Source: Roseiarcus sp963748545
GTDB taxonomy: Bacteria; Pseudomonadota; Alphaproteobacteria; Rhizobiales; Beijerinckiaceae
Assembly: GCA_963748545.1 (NCBI GenBank)
Contig: CAVVJO010000003.1
Coordinates: forward strand, 372,001 to 436,000
Length of the DNA stretch: 64,000 nucleotides
Reading direction: 5' to 3'
In this document: positions 15,513 through 25,848 of the stretch, piece by piece
How positions within the stretch are numbered: position 1 is the first letter of the stretch
How the letters are laid out: the number at the start of each line of letters is the position of its first letter
The notes under the pieces: generated by a model
Database searches by the model: none
What the model was told of the DNA's origin: nothing
What the model saw: the letters and a program-made list of their open reading frames with translations, nothing else
Made by a program: the position numbers and the translations under genes

Positions 15513-15981
15513 GTGCGTCGATATGGGAACCGGCCGCTTGTCCGTCAAGCAAGGTTTCCCATCGCTTTCGAGGACTTGGAAAATCGGCCTCGACCCTACG
15601 TACTTTCCCTAATTGCGCGGCGCCTGGCGAGTTGGAATTCTCACCGTGACGGAAAGGGGTCTGCTCGATCGTCGAGCTTACCGATCAGCCTGCGCCGCAA
15701 GGGATTCCGACGATCGCGGCGCGAAAACGAGGTTTGCTCGCCCGGCTCGTTCGACCGCGCGTGTTGCGCCCAAGGTGGTGCGATTGGCTTACGGCGACGC
15801 CGACAGAACATGTTCCCTTTGAGTTTCCGGGCTGTGAAAGCGGATGGGTCCGGCCCTCGGCCGGGCGAATTCCTCCGCAAGGTCCGCGGCCTGCAAATGA
15901 ATTCCGTCGCACTGCGGCGGAATGGACAGCCGTGGTGACCGCCGCGGCTCTCCTGAAAGGACGGATCGGTCGAAGAGTTTG
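15513..15981. other. Intergenic region and long leader before the cold-shock gene
   Basis: 469 bp between divergent genes. No gene is supported. The last 200 bp would form a long 5' leader of the cold-shock gene, as is common for cspA-type genes where the leader controls translation with temperature; this is inference, no specific structure was assigned. Confidence 0.4.
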
Positions 15982-16644
15982 ATGACCATGAATAGAGGTA
16001 ATGACTATTGGACGCCGCGCAGGCACGGCTTTGACGACGACGGGCCGATGCCTTTTCAATCCAGACAACCCGCGCGCGGGCGCGCTCGTCCCGAGGGCGG
16101 AATCGACAACTCCTTCGCAAGCGGCGGATCGGCGACGCTCGCGAGCGCGCCGTCGGTCGAGGCCACGGTGAAGTGGTTCAAGGACGACAAGGGCTTCGGC
16201 TTCGTCGAACTGGAAAACGGGCAGGGCGACGCCTTCCTCCACGCGACCGCCTTGCATTCGGCCGGCCACGACGCCGTTCCGCCCGGCGCGAAGATGCGCG
16301 TCATCGTCGCCGCCGGCGCGAAGGGCCCGCAGGTGCAGCGCGTGCTCTCGGTCGACACCTCGACCGCAGTCGAGCGCCCCCGCCGTTCGTTCAATTCGCC
16401 TCGCCCTGCGCGCCGCGCCGCTCCAGACCCGTCGACCGGCGTACCGCTGGAGGGAAAGGTGAAATGGTTCAACGAGACGAAGGGCTTCGGCTTCGTCGCG
16501 GTGGACGACGGCGGCAAGGACATTTTCGTCCACATCTCGGCGCTCAATGCCGCCGGCATCGCCCATCTCAACGAAGGGCAGTCGGTCAACATGCGGGTGA
16601 TCGACACCCCGCGCGGCCGTGAGGCGATTTCGATCGCGCTTTGA
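15982..16644 (+). CDS. Cold-shock protein with two CSD domains
   Basis: 220 residues from ATG 15982 (MTMNRGNDYWTPRRHGFDDD). First cold-shock domain about residues 55-125 (ATVKWFKDDKGFGFVELENG, DAFLHATAL), second about 153-220 (GKVKWFNETKGFGFVAVDDG, DIFVHISAL). Both keep RNP1 (KGFGF) and RNP2 (FLHA / FVHIS) RNA-binding motifs. A basic Pro/Arg linker joins them. Two-domain CSPs of this layout are typical in Hyphomicrobiales and probably act as RNA chaperones. Convergent with the glycogen operon. Confidence 0.92.
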   Translation: MTMNRGNDYWTPRRHGFDDDGPMPFQSRQPARGRARPEGGIDNSFASGGSATLASAPSVEATVKWFKDDKGFGFVELENGQGDAFLHATALHSAGHDAVPPGAKMRVIVAAGAKGPQVQRVLSVDTSTAVERPRRSFNSPRPARRAAPDPSTGVPLEGKVKWFNETKGFGFVAVDDGGKDIFVHISALNAAGIAHLNEGQSVNMRVIDTPRGREAISIAL

Positions 16645-16657
16645 GGCCGTACGTGTA

Positions 16658-16678
16658 GACGCGGTCGTTGACCGCGTC
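16658..16678. terminator. Hairpin between convergent csp and glgX-malQ
   Basis: GACGCGGTC and GACCGCGTC form a perfect 9-bp stem with loop GTT, 13 bp after the csp stop and 32 bp after the end of the glycogen operon. No U-tract. Candidate bidirectional terminator. Confidence 0.5.
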
Positions 16679-16710
16679 GTCGCGCTCAGCGACCGGCGCC
16701 GATGCGTCGT

Positions 16711-19700
16711 TTACCGCCGCGCGTTGGCGAGCGCCGCCAGCACGGCCTGAGCGCGCGCGCTCGCGAAGGCCGACGCGACGTCGTCACCGATCCGAATCCG
16801 CCAGTTCGGCCGCTCCCTGTCGGTGCTGGGAAGGTTGGTCGCGATCAACTCGCCGACCAGATCGTCGAATTGGGCGCTCGCGAAAATCGATCCGGCGCCG
16901 CCGATGAAGGCGTGCACCGCCGCGGCGGTCGCGTCGTCGAGAGCGGCGTCTTCGGCCGGCGCGATCGAAATTACGCCAGCCGCAAGAAGCGCTGAGATCA
17001 GCGCGCGCTTTTCCTGCTGACGCAACGCGATGGCCTCGGCCGCCTGACTGAGCGACCGCAGGCCGAGCGATAGAAGTTCGGCGATGTCGGTTCCGCGCCA
17101 CCAGCCCGCGAGCGTGGCGAGGTCATGCGTCGCGACAGATGCGACCGACAGCGCCGGATAGGCGGCGGGCGGCGCAAAGGTTTGGCCGCTGCGCTCGAAC
17201 CAGAGCACGCGCATCCCAAGGATATTGGCCTTGGTCATCCGGCTTCGAAACCCCGTGGCGACGGTGCCGAGGTCCTCGCCGACCACCATGCATTGCGCAC
17301 GCTGGCTCTCGAGCGCGATATGCCCGACGAGGTCGTCGAGCGGATAGGCGAGGTACGCGCCATCGGCCGGGGTCGCGCCCTCCGGGATCAGAAATAGGCG
17401 CTGCAGGCCCATGGCGTGGTCGATGCGCAACATCCCGGCGTGGCGCATATTCGCGGCGTAGAGCTCGCTCAACGCCGTCCAACCCTGGCGGGAGCACGCG
17501 AGCGGGTTGGGCGCCGGCAAACTCCAGTTCTGTCCCCTGATGGAAAAAGGATCGGGCGGCGCGCCAACCGTCGCGCCGCGGGTGAGCGCGTCGCCTTGAG
17601 ACCAAGCTTCGGCGCCGTCGGGCGCGGAGCCGACCGCGAGGTCGCGGTAGAAGCCGATGCCGAGCCCGTGGCGCTGGGCGCGCTCGGCGGCGCGGGCGAG
17701 TTGGCGGTCGGCAAGCCACTGGCAGAAGAGCGCGAAATCGAAGGCCTTCGCGTCCTTGTCAATCGCCGCCTCAACGGCCTTGGGCCGGCCCTCGCGAAGC
17801 GCTTCCGGCCAGGTTCGCCAGGTCTCGCCCAATTCACCCGCCGCGATCGCCTGGAAGGCGGCAAACCGCCGCAAGGACCCGCCCCCTTTTGCGATGAAGG
17901 CGCGGTAGTCGGCTTCAATCGTTGCGCCTGGCCGCTCGGCGACCGCGCGGGCGAACGCGCCGTGCAACGCTTCCAGCGCCAGCCGCTTGATTCGCCAGAC
18001 CTCTGGATAATCGACGAGCCGCGCCGACGAGGCTCGGGCGGCCGCGGGCGCGAGCGCCTCGAGTGCGGCGGATGCGGCTTGGTCGCGCGGCAAACCAGGA
18101 TCGAAGACGTCAATCAGGATCGGATCGATGAAGCGGCGGTCGGACGGGTAGTACGGGCTCGCCCGCTCGCGATCGCCCGGGAACAGCATGTGCATCGGGC
18201 TGACGCCGAGATAGGCCGCGCCCGCGTCTCCGGCCGCCGCGGCGGCCCGAGCCAGCGTCTCGAAGTCGCCGATCCCCTGATCGCCCGCTCGCCGTAACGC
18301 GTAAATCTGTGCGGTCACGCCGAAGCGCTTGCCTGGCGCGGCCAGCGGCCCGGCGGCGTCCGGCAGTCCATAGCACTCCGGCGGCGCGACCGTGACCGCG
18401 CAATCAACCCCGTCGACGGTCAGGCGATGGCGACCGATCGGCAATTCGGGCAGGGCGATGGTCCGCTCGTATATCGTCGAGCCGTCGGGGAGCGGGCTTG
18501 GGGCGCCGTCGCCGGCTGGCGTCCGCCACTCGAGGAGGCGGCCGTCTTCGCATTCGATTCGCGCCGCACACGCTCCCGCCGCGCCGCGCAACGGCGTCAT
18601 CGGCTCCTCGCCGGCCCGCAGCACAATCGAGGGAGGGATGCGCCGGCGGCGCGTCTCGTCGAGCACGGTCGTCAGGCTGTCCCGCGCGTCGGCCTCGCTT
18701 ACCGCCGAAAGGCCAAGCGCGCCGAGAAGCGCGATCTTGCTGTCGGGCGAAACGATGGTGCGCTTGCCCGCCACGTCCCACCAGTCGGCGGAGAGACCGG
18801 CCGCCGCTGCGAGCGCGTCGATGGTCTGCGCCGAGGGGGGCGCGCTTCTGAGGCCGGTAGGGATCGGCCCTTCCGCAAGGATGAGCGAGGCGCGCGCCGC
18901 CAGACGGCAACGGTCGGCGAGCGCGAGCGAGCGCTCCGGCCCGTCGGGGACCTCGGCGCCGACAACCGCCCGCCACGACATGCCCGGGCGTGGAGTGGGA
19001 AGCCGCAGCTCGACATCGCCGCTCGACCGATTCATGGCGACCGCGACTCGATCGATCCCGCCTGCGTCCGGCGCCGCGAAAACCGCGACCAGCACCGGCC
19101 CGGCGGGATCGTTCCAGCGTTCTGGCGTCAGCGGCCCGTCGGCGTCGCGCCACTCGACGTCGGGAATGCCGGTTGCGTCGAAAGGCCGCCCGGTGAGGAA
19201 GGCGTCGCGCGACAGGGCGGGGTGAGCGCGGCGCACGTGAGCAAGACGGCTCGCGAATCGCTGAAGCTCCGCGTCGGCGCGCGTCCAGTCGATCGCCGTC
19301 GAAGCGTTGTCCTGGGCATAGGCGTTGTTGTTGCCGCCCTGGCTGAATCCGAGTTCGGCCCCCATCCCCAGCATCGGCGTTCCGCGCGCAGCGAACAGCA
19401 GGGTCAATAGGTTGCGTTGGTCGCGCGCTCGGGCAGCAAGGACCACGGGATCGCTGCTCGGCCCCTCGACGCCGTGGTTCCAGGAATAGTTCGCGTCGCT
19501 CCCGTCGCGGTTCTCCTCGCCGTTGGCCTCGTTGTGCTTGCGATCGTAGGAGACAAGATCTGCGAGCGTGAAACCGTCGTGAGCGACGATGAAGTTGACG
19601 CTCTTCGACGGGGCCTTTGCTTCGGCGAAGACATCCCGCGACCCGGCAAGCCTGGTGGCGAGTTCGCCCCGCAGATAGGCGTCGCCGCGCCAGAACCGCC

Positions 19701-20868
19701 GCGCCGCATCGCGGAAGTGGTCGTTCCACTCGGCCCAGTCCGGGCCGAAGCCGCCGAGCTGATAGCCGCCCGGGCCGACGTCCCAGGGCTCGGCGATCAG
19801 CCGGGCCTTGCTCACGATCGGGTCCTCGGCCAGCGCCTGAAAGAACGGCGCATGGGGGTCGAAGCCGTGGACCCCGCGTCCGAGCGCCGTCGCCAAGTCG
19901 AACCGGAAGCCGTCGATCCCGCCGTGGATCATCCAGCGCCGGAGCGCGCCGATCGCCATATCGATGACGAGCGGTCGGTCCAGGGCCACGCAGTTGCCGG
20001 TACCCGCGTCGTTGACGTATTGAGCCGGGTTGTTCGGGTCGAGGCGGAAGAAGGTCGCGTTGTCGAGGCCTCGGAATGACAGGGTTGGCCCGAAAGCGTC
20101 GCTCTCGCCGTTGTGATTGAAGACAACATCGAGAATTGCCTCAATGCCGGCCTCATGAAGCGCGTCGGTCGCCGCGCGCACTTCCGCCCAGCCGCCGGGC
20201 GCAAGCCGCGGGTCCGGCGCCCCGAACACGACCGAATTGTAACCCCAGGCGTTGGCGAGGCCGAGCGGCCCCAGATGGCGTTCGTCGACGAATGCGTCGG
20301 AGGGCATGATCTCGACCGCGGTCACGCCGAGCCCTGCTAAGTGCGCGATCGACACGGGGTGAGCAAGCCCCGCGAACGTGCCGCGCGCCGGTTCGGGAAT
20401 CGCGGGATTGAGCCGAGAGAATCCTCGCAGGTTCAGTTCGTAGATGACAAGCGCCTCTGGCGCGATACGCCGGCGTCCGGGCTCGCCTGCCCGCGGCGCT
20501 CCAGCGATCGCCTTCGGCGCGTAGGGGCCGCTGTCCTCGCCGCGCGCGAACATCGAGGGGTGCAGACGGAACGGCCGGTCGAAGGCGTAAGCGTACGGGT
20601 CCGCCAGCAGCTTCGAGTCGTCGAAGCGGTGCCCGCGCGCAGGATCGAACGGCCCATAGACGCGAAAACCGTAGTGCGCCCCTGCGCCGATCCCCTGCGC
20701 CGCTCCGCGAAAGATTCCGTGGGCGTCGCGCAAGAGCGGGACGCGCGCGGTCTCGCGGTCGCCGTCGAACAGGTTAAGCACCACGCCGTCGGCGTTCGGC
20801 AGCTCGAGCGCCGCCTCGAGTCCGTTTTCAGTCGCCGTAACGCCGCGCGCGGGCGGATCTGCGCTCAT
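16711..20868 (-). CDS. Fused glycogen debranching enzyme GlgX / 4-alpha-glucanotransferase MalQ
   Basis: 1385 residues, uninterrupted. N-terminal half is GlgX-like: CBM48-type segment (HYGFRVYGPFDPARGHRFDD), then a GH13 barrel with nucleophile Asp in GIDGFRFDLATALGR (about 320), acid Glu in LIAEPWDVGPGG (about 359), and FIVAHDGFTLADLVSYD (about 432). The C-terminal half (from about 690) is GH77 MalQ: MLRIDHAMGLQRLFLIPEGA (about 1151), VVGEDLGTVATGF (about 1199), SVATHDLATLAGWW (about 1247). GlgX cuts the alpha-1,6 branches left by phosphorylase and MalQ rejoins the released short glucans. Last gene of the glg operon; its ATG overlaps the glgA stop (ATGA). The fusion puts both steps in one chain. 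Confidence 0.93.
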   Translation of the reverse strand: MSADPPARGVTATENGLEAALELPNADGVVLNLFDGDRETARVPLLRDAHGIFRGAAQGIGAGAHYGFRVYGPFDPARGHRFDDSKLLADPYAYAFDRPFRLHPSMFARGEDSGPYAPKAIAGAPRAGEPGRRRIAPEALVIYELNLRGFSRLNPAIPEPARGTFAGLAHPVSIAHLAGLGVTAVEIMPSDAFVDERHLGPLGLANAWGYNSVVFGAPDPRLAPGGWAEVRAATDALHEAGIEAILDVVFNHNGESDAFGPTLSFRGLDNATFFRLDPNNPAQYVNDAGTGNCVALDRPLVIDMAIGALRRWMIHGGIDGFRFDLATALGRGVHGFDPHAPFFQALAEDPIVSKARLIAEPWDVGPGGYQLGGFGPDWAEWNDHFRDAARRFWRGDAYLRGELATRLAGSRDVFAEAKAPSKSVNFIVAHDGFTLADLVSYDRKHNEANGEENRDGSDANYSWNHGVEGPSSDPVVLAARARDQRNLLTLLFAARGTPMLGMGAELGFSQGGNNNAYAQDNASTAIDWTRADAELQRFASRLAHVRRAHPALSRDAFLTGRPFDATGIPDVEWRDADGPLTPERWNDPAGPVLVAVFAAPDAGGIDRVAVAMNRSSGDVELRLPTPRPGMSWRAVVGAEVPDGPERSLALADRCRLAARASLILAEGPIPTGLRSAPPSAQTIDALAAAAGLSADWWDVAGKRTIVSPDSKIALLGALGLSAVSEADARDSLTTVLDETRRRRIPPSIVLRAGEEPMTPLRGAAGACAARIECEDGRLLEWRTPAGDGAPSPLPDGSTIYERTIALPELPIGRHRLTVDGVDCAVTVAPPECYGLPDAAGPLAAPGKRFGVTAQIYALRRAGDQGIGDFETLARAAAAAGDAGAAYLGVSPMHMLFPGDRERASPYYPSDRRFIDPILIDVFDPGLPRDQAASAALEALAPAAARASSARLVDYPEVWRIKRLALEALHGAFARAVAERPGATIEADYRAFIAKGGGSLRRFAAFQAIAAGELGETWRTWPEALREGRPKAVEAAIDKDAKAFDFALFCQWLADRQLARAAERAQRHGLGIGFYRDLAVGSAPDGAEAWSQGDALTRGATVGAPPDPFSIRGQNWSLPAPNPLACSRQGWTALSELYAANMRHAGMLRIDHAMGLQRLFLIPEGATPADGAYLAYPLDDLVGHIALESQRAQCMVVGEDLGTVATGFRSRMTKANILGMRVLWFERSGQTFAPPAAYPALSVASVATHDLATLAGWWRGTDIAELLSLGLRSLSQAAEAIALRQQEKRALISALLAAGVISIAPAEDAALDDATAAAVHAFIGGAGSIFASAQFDDLVGELIATNLPSTDRERPNWRIRIGDDVASAFASARAQAVLAALANARR

Positions 20869-22320
20869 GTCGCGGTTCGCGCGATTGCGCGGTACAAGTC
20901 GGCGTAGCGCTTGGCCGGCCGGCGCCAGGAGACGTCCGAGCGCATGCCATTGAGCCGTACGCGCCGCAAGGCGGCGTTATCCTGGAAAAGCCGGAACGCC
21001 CGGTCGATGGCGTATCCGAGCGCCTCGACCGTTGGCGGTTCGAACTGAATGCCAGTCGCCACCCCCGCCGCCAGCGACGCCTCGTTGGCGTCGATAATCG
21101 TGTCGGCGAGGCCGCCGACCCGGGCGACAATCGGCGTCGCCCCATAGCGCAGCGCGCACAGTTGAGTCAGTCCGCAAGGCTCGAATCGCGAAGGCACCAC
21201 GATGAAATCGGCGCCAGCTTGGAAAATATGGGCAAGCTTCTCGTCATATGCGAAAACGCAGCTCACCGAGCCAGGGCGGCTCGCCGCGGCGTCAGAAAAG
21301 CCCGATTCCAGCCAGCGCTCGCCCGAACCGAGCAGCGCGACTTGTCCGCTCCGGTCTACGATTCCCGGAAGCGCGTGCAGCAGTAGGTCGAGCCCTTTCT
21401 GGTGCGACAGCCGGGAGACGACAGCGAACAAGGGGCTGTCAACGCTCGGCTTCAAACCGAGCCGCTTTTGGAGGGCCGATTTGTTGCGCGAGCGCATGTC
21501 GATGCGCAGCGGCGTATAGGTTTGCGCGAGCGCCCGGTCGTTTGCCGGGTTCCAGACCGTCTCGTCGACTCCGTTCAGGATACCGTGCAGCACACCGCTT
21601 CGGGAGCGGAGGAGCCCGTCGAGGGCCATGCCGAATTCGGGCGTTTGAATCTCGCGCGCGTAGGTCGGCGAGACCGTTGTGATGGTGTCGGCAAGGCGCA
21701 AGCCGGCCTTCAGATAGCCAACGCCGCCGAAGTACTCGACGCCGTCCACCGAGAGAGCCTGTTCGGGCAGCCCAAGCTCCCAAAACAGCGACACCGGAAA
21801 GTGACCCTGAAACGCGAGATTGTGGACCGTGATCATCGATCCCGGCGCCGTCGCGCCCGGCGAACCGCAGATAGGCCGGAACGAGGCCCGCCTGCCAATC
21901 GTGCGCGTGCAAGACATCCGGCTGGAATGCGCCGATCGATCCAAGTCCGATGTCGGCGCCGACCCGCGCGAGGGCCGCGAAGCGACGCGCATTGTCCGGC
22001 CAGTCGGTTCCGTCTGGGCCAAGGTACGGATTGCCGGGGCGGTCGAAGAGATGCGGCGCATCCAGCGCGAAGACATCGAGCCCCGCGGTCCGTCCGGCGA
22101 GGACGCGCGCCGGCGCGCCAAAGAGGTCCGCATATTCGTGAGCGATATCGGCATCGCGAAGCTTGTTCTTGACCGCGGGATAGGCTGGGACCAGCGTCCG
22201 CATGTCGACGTCCTCGCGCACGATCGCGCCAGGGAGAGCGCCGGCTACGTCGGCGAGGCCCCCGGTCTTGACGAGCGGAAACACCTCCGACGCGACCGAC
22301 AGAACCTTAATGGCGCTCAT
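20865..22320 (-). CDS. glgA: Glycogen synthase, one frameshift
   Basis: GT5 glycogen synthase, adding glucose from ADP-glucose to glycogen. The N-terminal frame starts MSAIKVLSVASEVFPLVKTG, with the ADP-glucose-binding KTGGLADV motif, and reaches HAHDWQAGLVPAYLRFAG. The remainder, from APGSMITVHNLAFQGHFP to SRFEPCGLTQLCALRYG and the end, is in another frame. The change falls at a CCC run at 21856-21858 (GGG in the gene), apparently one base too long. The 1456-bp span less one base gives 484 residues, normal for GlgA. The ATG overlaps the glgC stop and the stop overlaps the glgX-malQ ATG. Probably a sequencing error rather than a dead gene. Confidence 0.92.
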
Positions 22321-23600
22321 CGCGTGAGCTTTTCGATCATCGGGCCGGTGATCAGAGTGACGCCGCTCTCGGTGCGTCGGAAACGCTTGGCGTCGAGCGC
22401 CGGATCCTCGCCCACGACAAGGCCGTCCGGAATTTTCACCTCGCTGTCGATCACCACTTTGTTGAGACGAACGTGCCGCCCGATCTGCGCGTAGGGCAGG
22501 ATGACCGCCTCGTGGATGGTCGAGTAAGAGTGAACGTGGACGCCCGTGAAGGCCAACGATCGGCTGATAGAGGCCCCCGACACGATACATCCGCCGGACA
22601 GCAGCGACTGAATGGCCAAGCCGCGCCGTCCGTCGACGTCGTGCACAAATTTCGCCGGAGGCGTGATCTCGCCGTAGGTCCAGATCGGCCAGGCGCGGTC
22701 GTAGAGGTCGAGGTCGGGTACGACGTCGGTGAGGTCGATGTTGGCCTCCCAGTAGGCGTCGACAGTGCCAACGTCGCGCCAGTAGTGCTTCGCCTCCTCG
22801 GTCGAGCGGACGCACGATTCGGAGAAATGGTGCGCGACCGCTTTGCCGTTCTTGACGATGTAAGGAATGATGTCCTTTCCGAAGTCGTGGGCGGACGCCG
22901 GATTGGCGGCGTCCTGCTTCAAGAGGTCGATCAGGTACGACGTCTCGAACACATAGATGCCCATGCTGGCCAGCGCCACATCCGGCTTGCCCGGCATGTG
23001 CGGCGGGTTTTGCGGCTTCTCCAAGAACTCCCGGATCGTGTTGTCCTCTTTGATGTGCATCACGCCGAAGCCCTTGGCCTCCTCGAGCGAGGCCTCGAGA
23101 CATCCGACCGTCACGTCTGCACCTGAGTCGACGTGCTGCTGCAACATCTTCTCGTAGTCCATCTTGTAGACGTGGTCGCCGGCCAGAACGACCATGAAGT
23201 GCGGGCCATAGCTCTCGATGATGTCGATGTTCTGATAGACCGCATCGGCGGTCCCCAAATACCACATCGTCTCGTTGACGCGCTGCGACGCAGGCAGAAT
23301 GTCGAAGCTCTCATTGCGCTCCGGCCGGAGGAAGTTCCAGCCGCGCTGCAGATGACGGATGAGGCTATGGGCTTTGTACTGGGTCGCGACCGCAATGCGG
23401 CGGATGCCGGAGTTGAGCGCGTTGGAAAGGGCAAAATCAATAATTCGGGACTTGCCGGCGAAATAGACGGCGGGCTTCGCCCGCCGGTCGGTCAGTTCCA
23501 AAAGCCGGCTGCCGCGTCCTCCGGCAAGCACATAGGCCATAGCGTGCCGGGAGTAGGGCGGCGAAAGCCCCATCTCCTTGGCAGTGCGTGTCCTGGACAT
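22317..23600 (-). CDS. glgC: Glucose-1-phosphate adenylyltransferase
   Basis: 427 residues from MSRTRTAKEMG, with AAGGAG upstream of ATG 23600. It makes ADP-glucose from glucose-1-phosphate and ATP, the committed step of glycogen synthesis. Signature motifs: AYVLAGGRGSRLLELTDRRA, KPAVYFAGKSRIIDFALSN, GTADAVYQN, VLAGDHVYKMDYEKML, YWRDVGTVDAYWEAN. The C-terminal left-handed helix follows (SLLSGGCIVSGASI, VILPYAQIGRHVRL). Lies 13 bp after glgB and overlaps glgA by 4 bp. Confidence 0.97.
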   Translation of the reverse strand: MSRTRTAKEMGLSPPYSRHAMAYVLAGGRGSRLLELTDRRAKPAVYFAGKSRIIDFALSNALNSGIRRIAVATQYKAHSLIRHLQRGWNFLRPERNESFDILPASQRVNETMWYLGTADAVYQNIDIIESYGPHFMVVLAGDHVYKMDYEKMLQQHVDSGADVTVGCLEASLEEAKGFGVMHIKEDNTIREFLEKPQNPPHMPGKPDVALASMGIYVFETSYLIDLLKQDAANPASAHDFGKDIIPYIVKNGKAVAHHFSESCVRSTEEAKHYWRDVGTVDAYWEANIDLTDVVPDLDLYDRAWPIWTYGEITPPAKFVHDVDGRRGLAIQSLLSGGCIVSGASISRSLAFTGVHVHSYSTIHEAVILPYAQIGRHVRLNKVVIDSEVKIPDGLVVGEDPALDAKRFRRTESGVTLITGPMIEKLTR

Positions 23601-23613
23601 CTCGGACTCCTTC

Positions 23614-25828
23614 TCAGTCTGGGATCTGCTCGGCGCCAGGCGGCGTGAAGACGAGGTACAGCGTGGCAAGCGGCGGCAAAGACAGCGTCGCCGAGCATGG
23701 GAAGCCGTGCGAAGGCCTCGGCTCGGCTGTAACGCCGCCGAGGTTGCCCATGTTCGATCCGCCGTAGAGGCCAGCGTCGCTGTTGAGCGCTTCGCGCCAG
23801 TGACCCTCGAACGGTAGGCCGAGGCGGTAGTTCATGCGCGGTTCCGGCGTAAAGTTGCACACGACCGCTACGGGAGGGTCGCTCTGCGCGCCGCGCCGTA
23901 AAAAAGCGAGGACTGATTGCGTGTCATCGTTGACGACGATCCAGCGGAATCCCTCGGGCTCGCAATCGCGGGAATATAGTGCGGGTGTCCCTCGGTAAAT
24001 GCGATTGAGGTCGCGGATCAGTGTCTGGACGCCTTGGTGCGGCCAGTGGTCAAGCAGCCACCAAGGCAACGATTCCGAAGCGTTCCACTCCGTCGTCTGG
24101 CCGAATTCCTGCCCCATGAACAGAAGCTTTTTGCCGGGGTGCCCCCACATGAACGCATAGAAGGCGCGCGCATTGGCGAAACGTTGCCACTCGTCGCCGG
24201 GCATCTTGCCGACGACCGAGCGTTTGCCGTGTACGACCTCGTCATGCGAGATCGGCAGAACGAAGTTCTCGCTGAAGGCGTACAGCAATCCAAACGTCAG
24301 CTTGTCGTGGCTCCAGCGCCGATAGATCGGATCGTGCGACATGTAGTCCAAAGTGTCGTGCATCCAACCCATGTTCCACTTAAAGCCGAAGCCGAGGCCG
24401 CCGTGATCGGTGGGAGCGGACACGCCCGGGAAGGCTGTCGATTCCTCGGCGATTGTGACCGCACCGGGGAAGCCCCCATAGACGAGCTGATTCGCGTTCT
24501 GGAGAAACGCGATAGCCTCGCGATTCTCCTTGCTGCCGTCGGGGTTGGGCAGCCACTCGCCCTCGCGGCGCGAGTAATCGAGATAAAGCATAGAGGCGAC
24601 CGCATCGACGCGCAGTCCATCGATATGGAAGCGGTCGACCCAGTAGAGAGCGTTGCAATAGAGAAAGTTGGCGACCTCGTGCCGCCCGAAGTTGTAGATC
24701 GCCGTGTTCCAGTCGGGATGGAAGCCCTTGCGCGGATCGGCGTGCTCGTAAAGCGCGGTGCCGTCGAAGTGCGCGAGGCCGTGCTGGTCGGTCGGAAAAT
24801 GCGCCGGGACCCAATCGACGAACACGCCCAGGCCTGCAGCGTGGGCCCTGTCGACGAAGCGGGCGAAGCCTGCCGGCTCGCCGAAGCGTCGCGTCGGAGC
24901 GAACAGCCCAAGCGGCTGGTAGCCCCAGGACTCGTCGAGCGGATGTTCGCTGATCGGCAGGAGTTCGAGGTGCGTATAGCCCAGGTCTGCGACGTAAGGG
25001 ATGAGCTGGTCGGCGAGTTCGTCATAGCTGAGGAAGCTGCCGTCGGGACGCCGCTTCCACGAACCGAGATGGACTTCATAAATCGACATCGGCTTGCGCC
25101 GCGGCTCGCCCTCGGCGCGACGAGCCATGTAGTCGGAGTCGGACCACGTGAAATCGGCGCTGTCGGCGACGACGGAGGCGGTCGAGGGTCTCAGCTCCGC
25201 CTCGAAGCCGAAGGGATCGGCCTTCAGCGGCAGCAAGACGCCGTCGGGCCCGGCAAGTTCGAACTTGTAGATGGATCCAGGTCCAATGTGCGGGACGAAG
25301 ATCTCCCATAGCCCGCTATCGTAGCGCTTGCGCATCTGACAGCGCCGTCCGTCCCAATGATTGAAGTCGCCGACTATCGAAGCGCGTGTCGCGTTGGGCG
25401 CCCAGAGCGCGAACAGCACGCCGTCGACGCCCTCGTGAGTTGTCAGTTGAGCGCCGAGCCGGCGATAGAGCTGCCGGTGCGATCCCTCACGCAGCAGATA
25501 GTCGTCGACGGGACCGAGCGCCGGTCCGAAAGCATACGAAATCGACGTAGGACGAAACGCCAGAAGTGGTTTCGACTTCGACGCGATAAAGGGGTCGCTC
25601 TGTCGCCTGCGGGATCAACGCTTCGAAAAAATCATCCTTGCGTCTCGGCAGCTCCGCCAGCAGTTTTCCGTCGCGCGTGAGCGCGCGCACCGTCAGGGCG
25701 TCTGGCGCGAAAACCCGGATGACCCAACCGTCGCTCGTCAGGTGCGGACCGAGTACAGCAAAAGGATCACTGCAACGCGCCGCGTGGATCGCCTCGACGT
25801 CGGCGTCCCGCGCTTTCCAAACCTCCAT
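23614..25828 (-). CDS. glgB: 1,4-alpha-glucan branching enzyme, one frameshift
   Basis: Forms alpha-1,6 branches in glycogen. The N-terminal piece starts MEVWKARDADVEAIHAARCS and runs through SDPFAVLGPHLTSDGWVIRV to VSSYVDF. The rest, AFGPALGPVDDYLLREGSHR, ALWAPNATRASIVGDFNHWD and onward, is in another frame. The shift maps to an AAA run at 25539-25541; removing one base restores DSYAFGP, close to the family's DPYxFGP. Catalytic residues: Asp in IDGLRVDAVASMLYLDYSR, Glu in TIAEESTAFPGVS, and LPISHDEVVHGKRS. The 2215-bp span minus one base gives 737 residues, normal length. Second gene of the operon, 20 bp after glgP. Confidence 0.92.
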
Positions 25829-25848
25829 ATGGTCCCTCCCGGCGCCGG

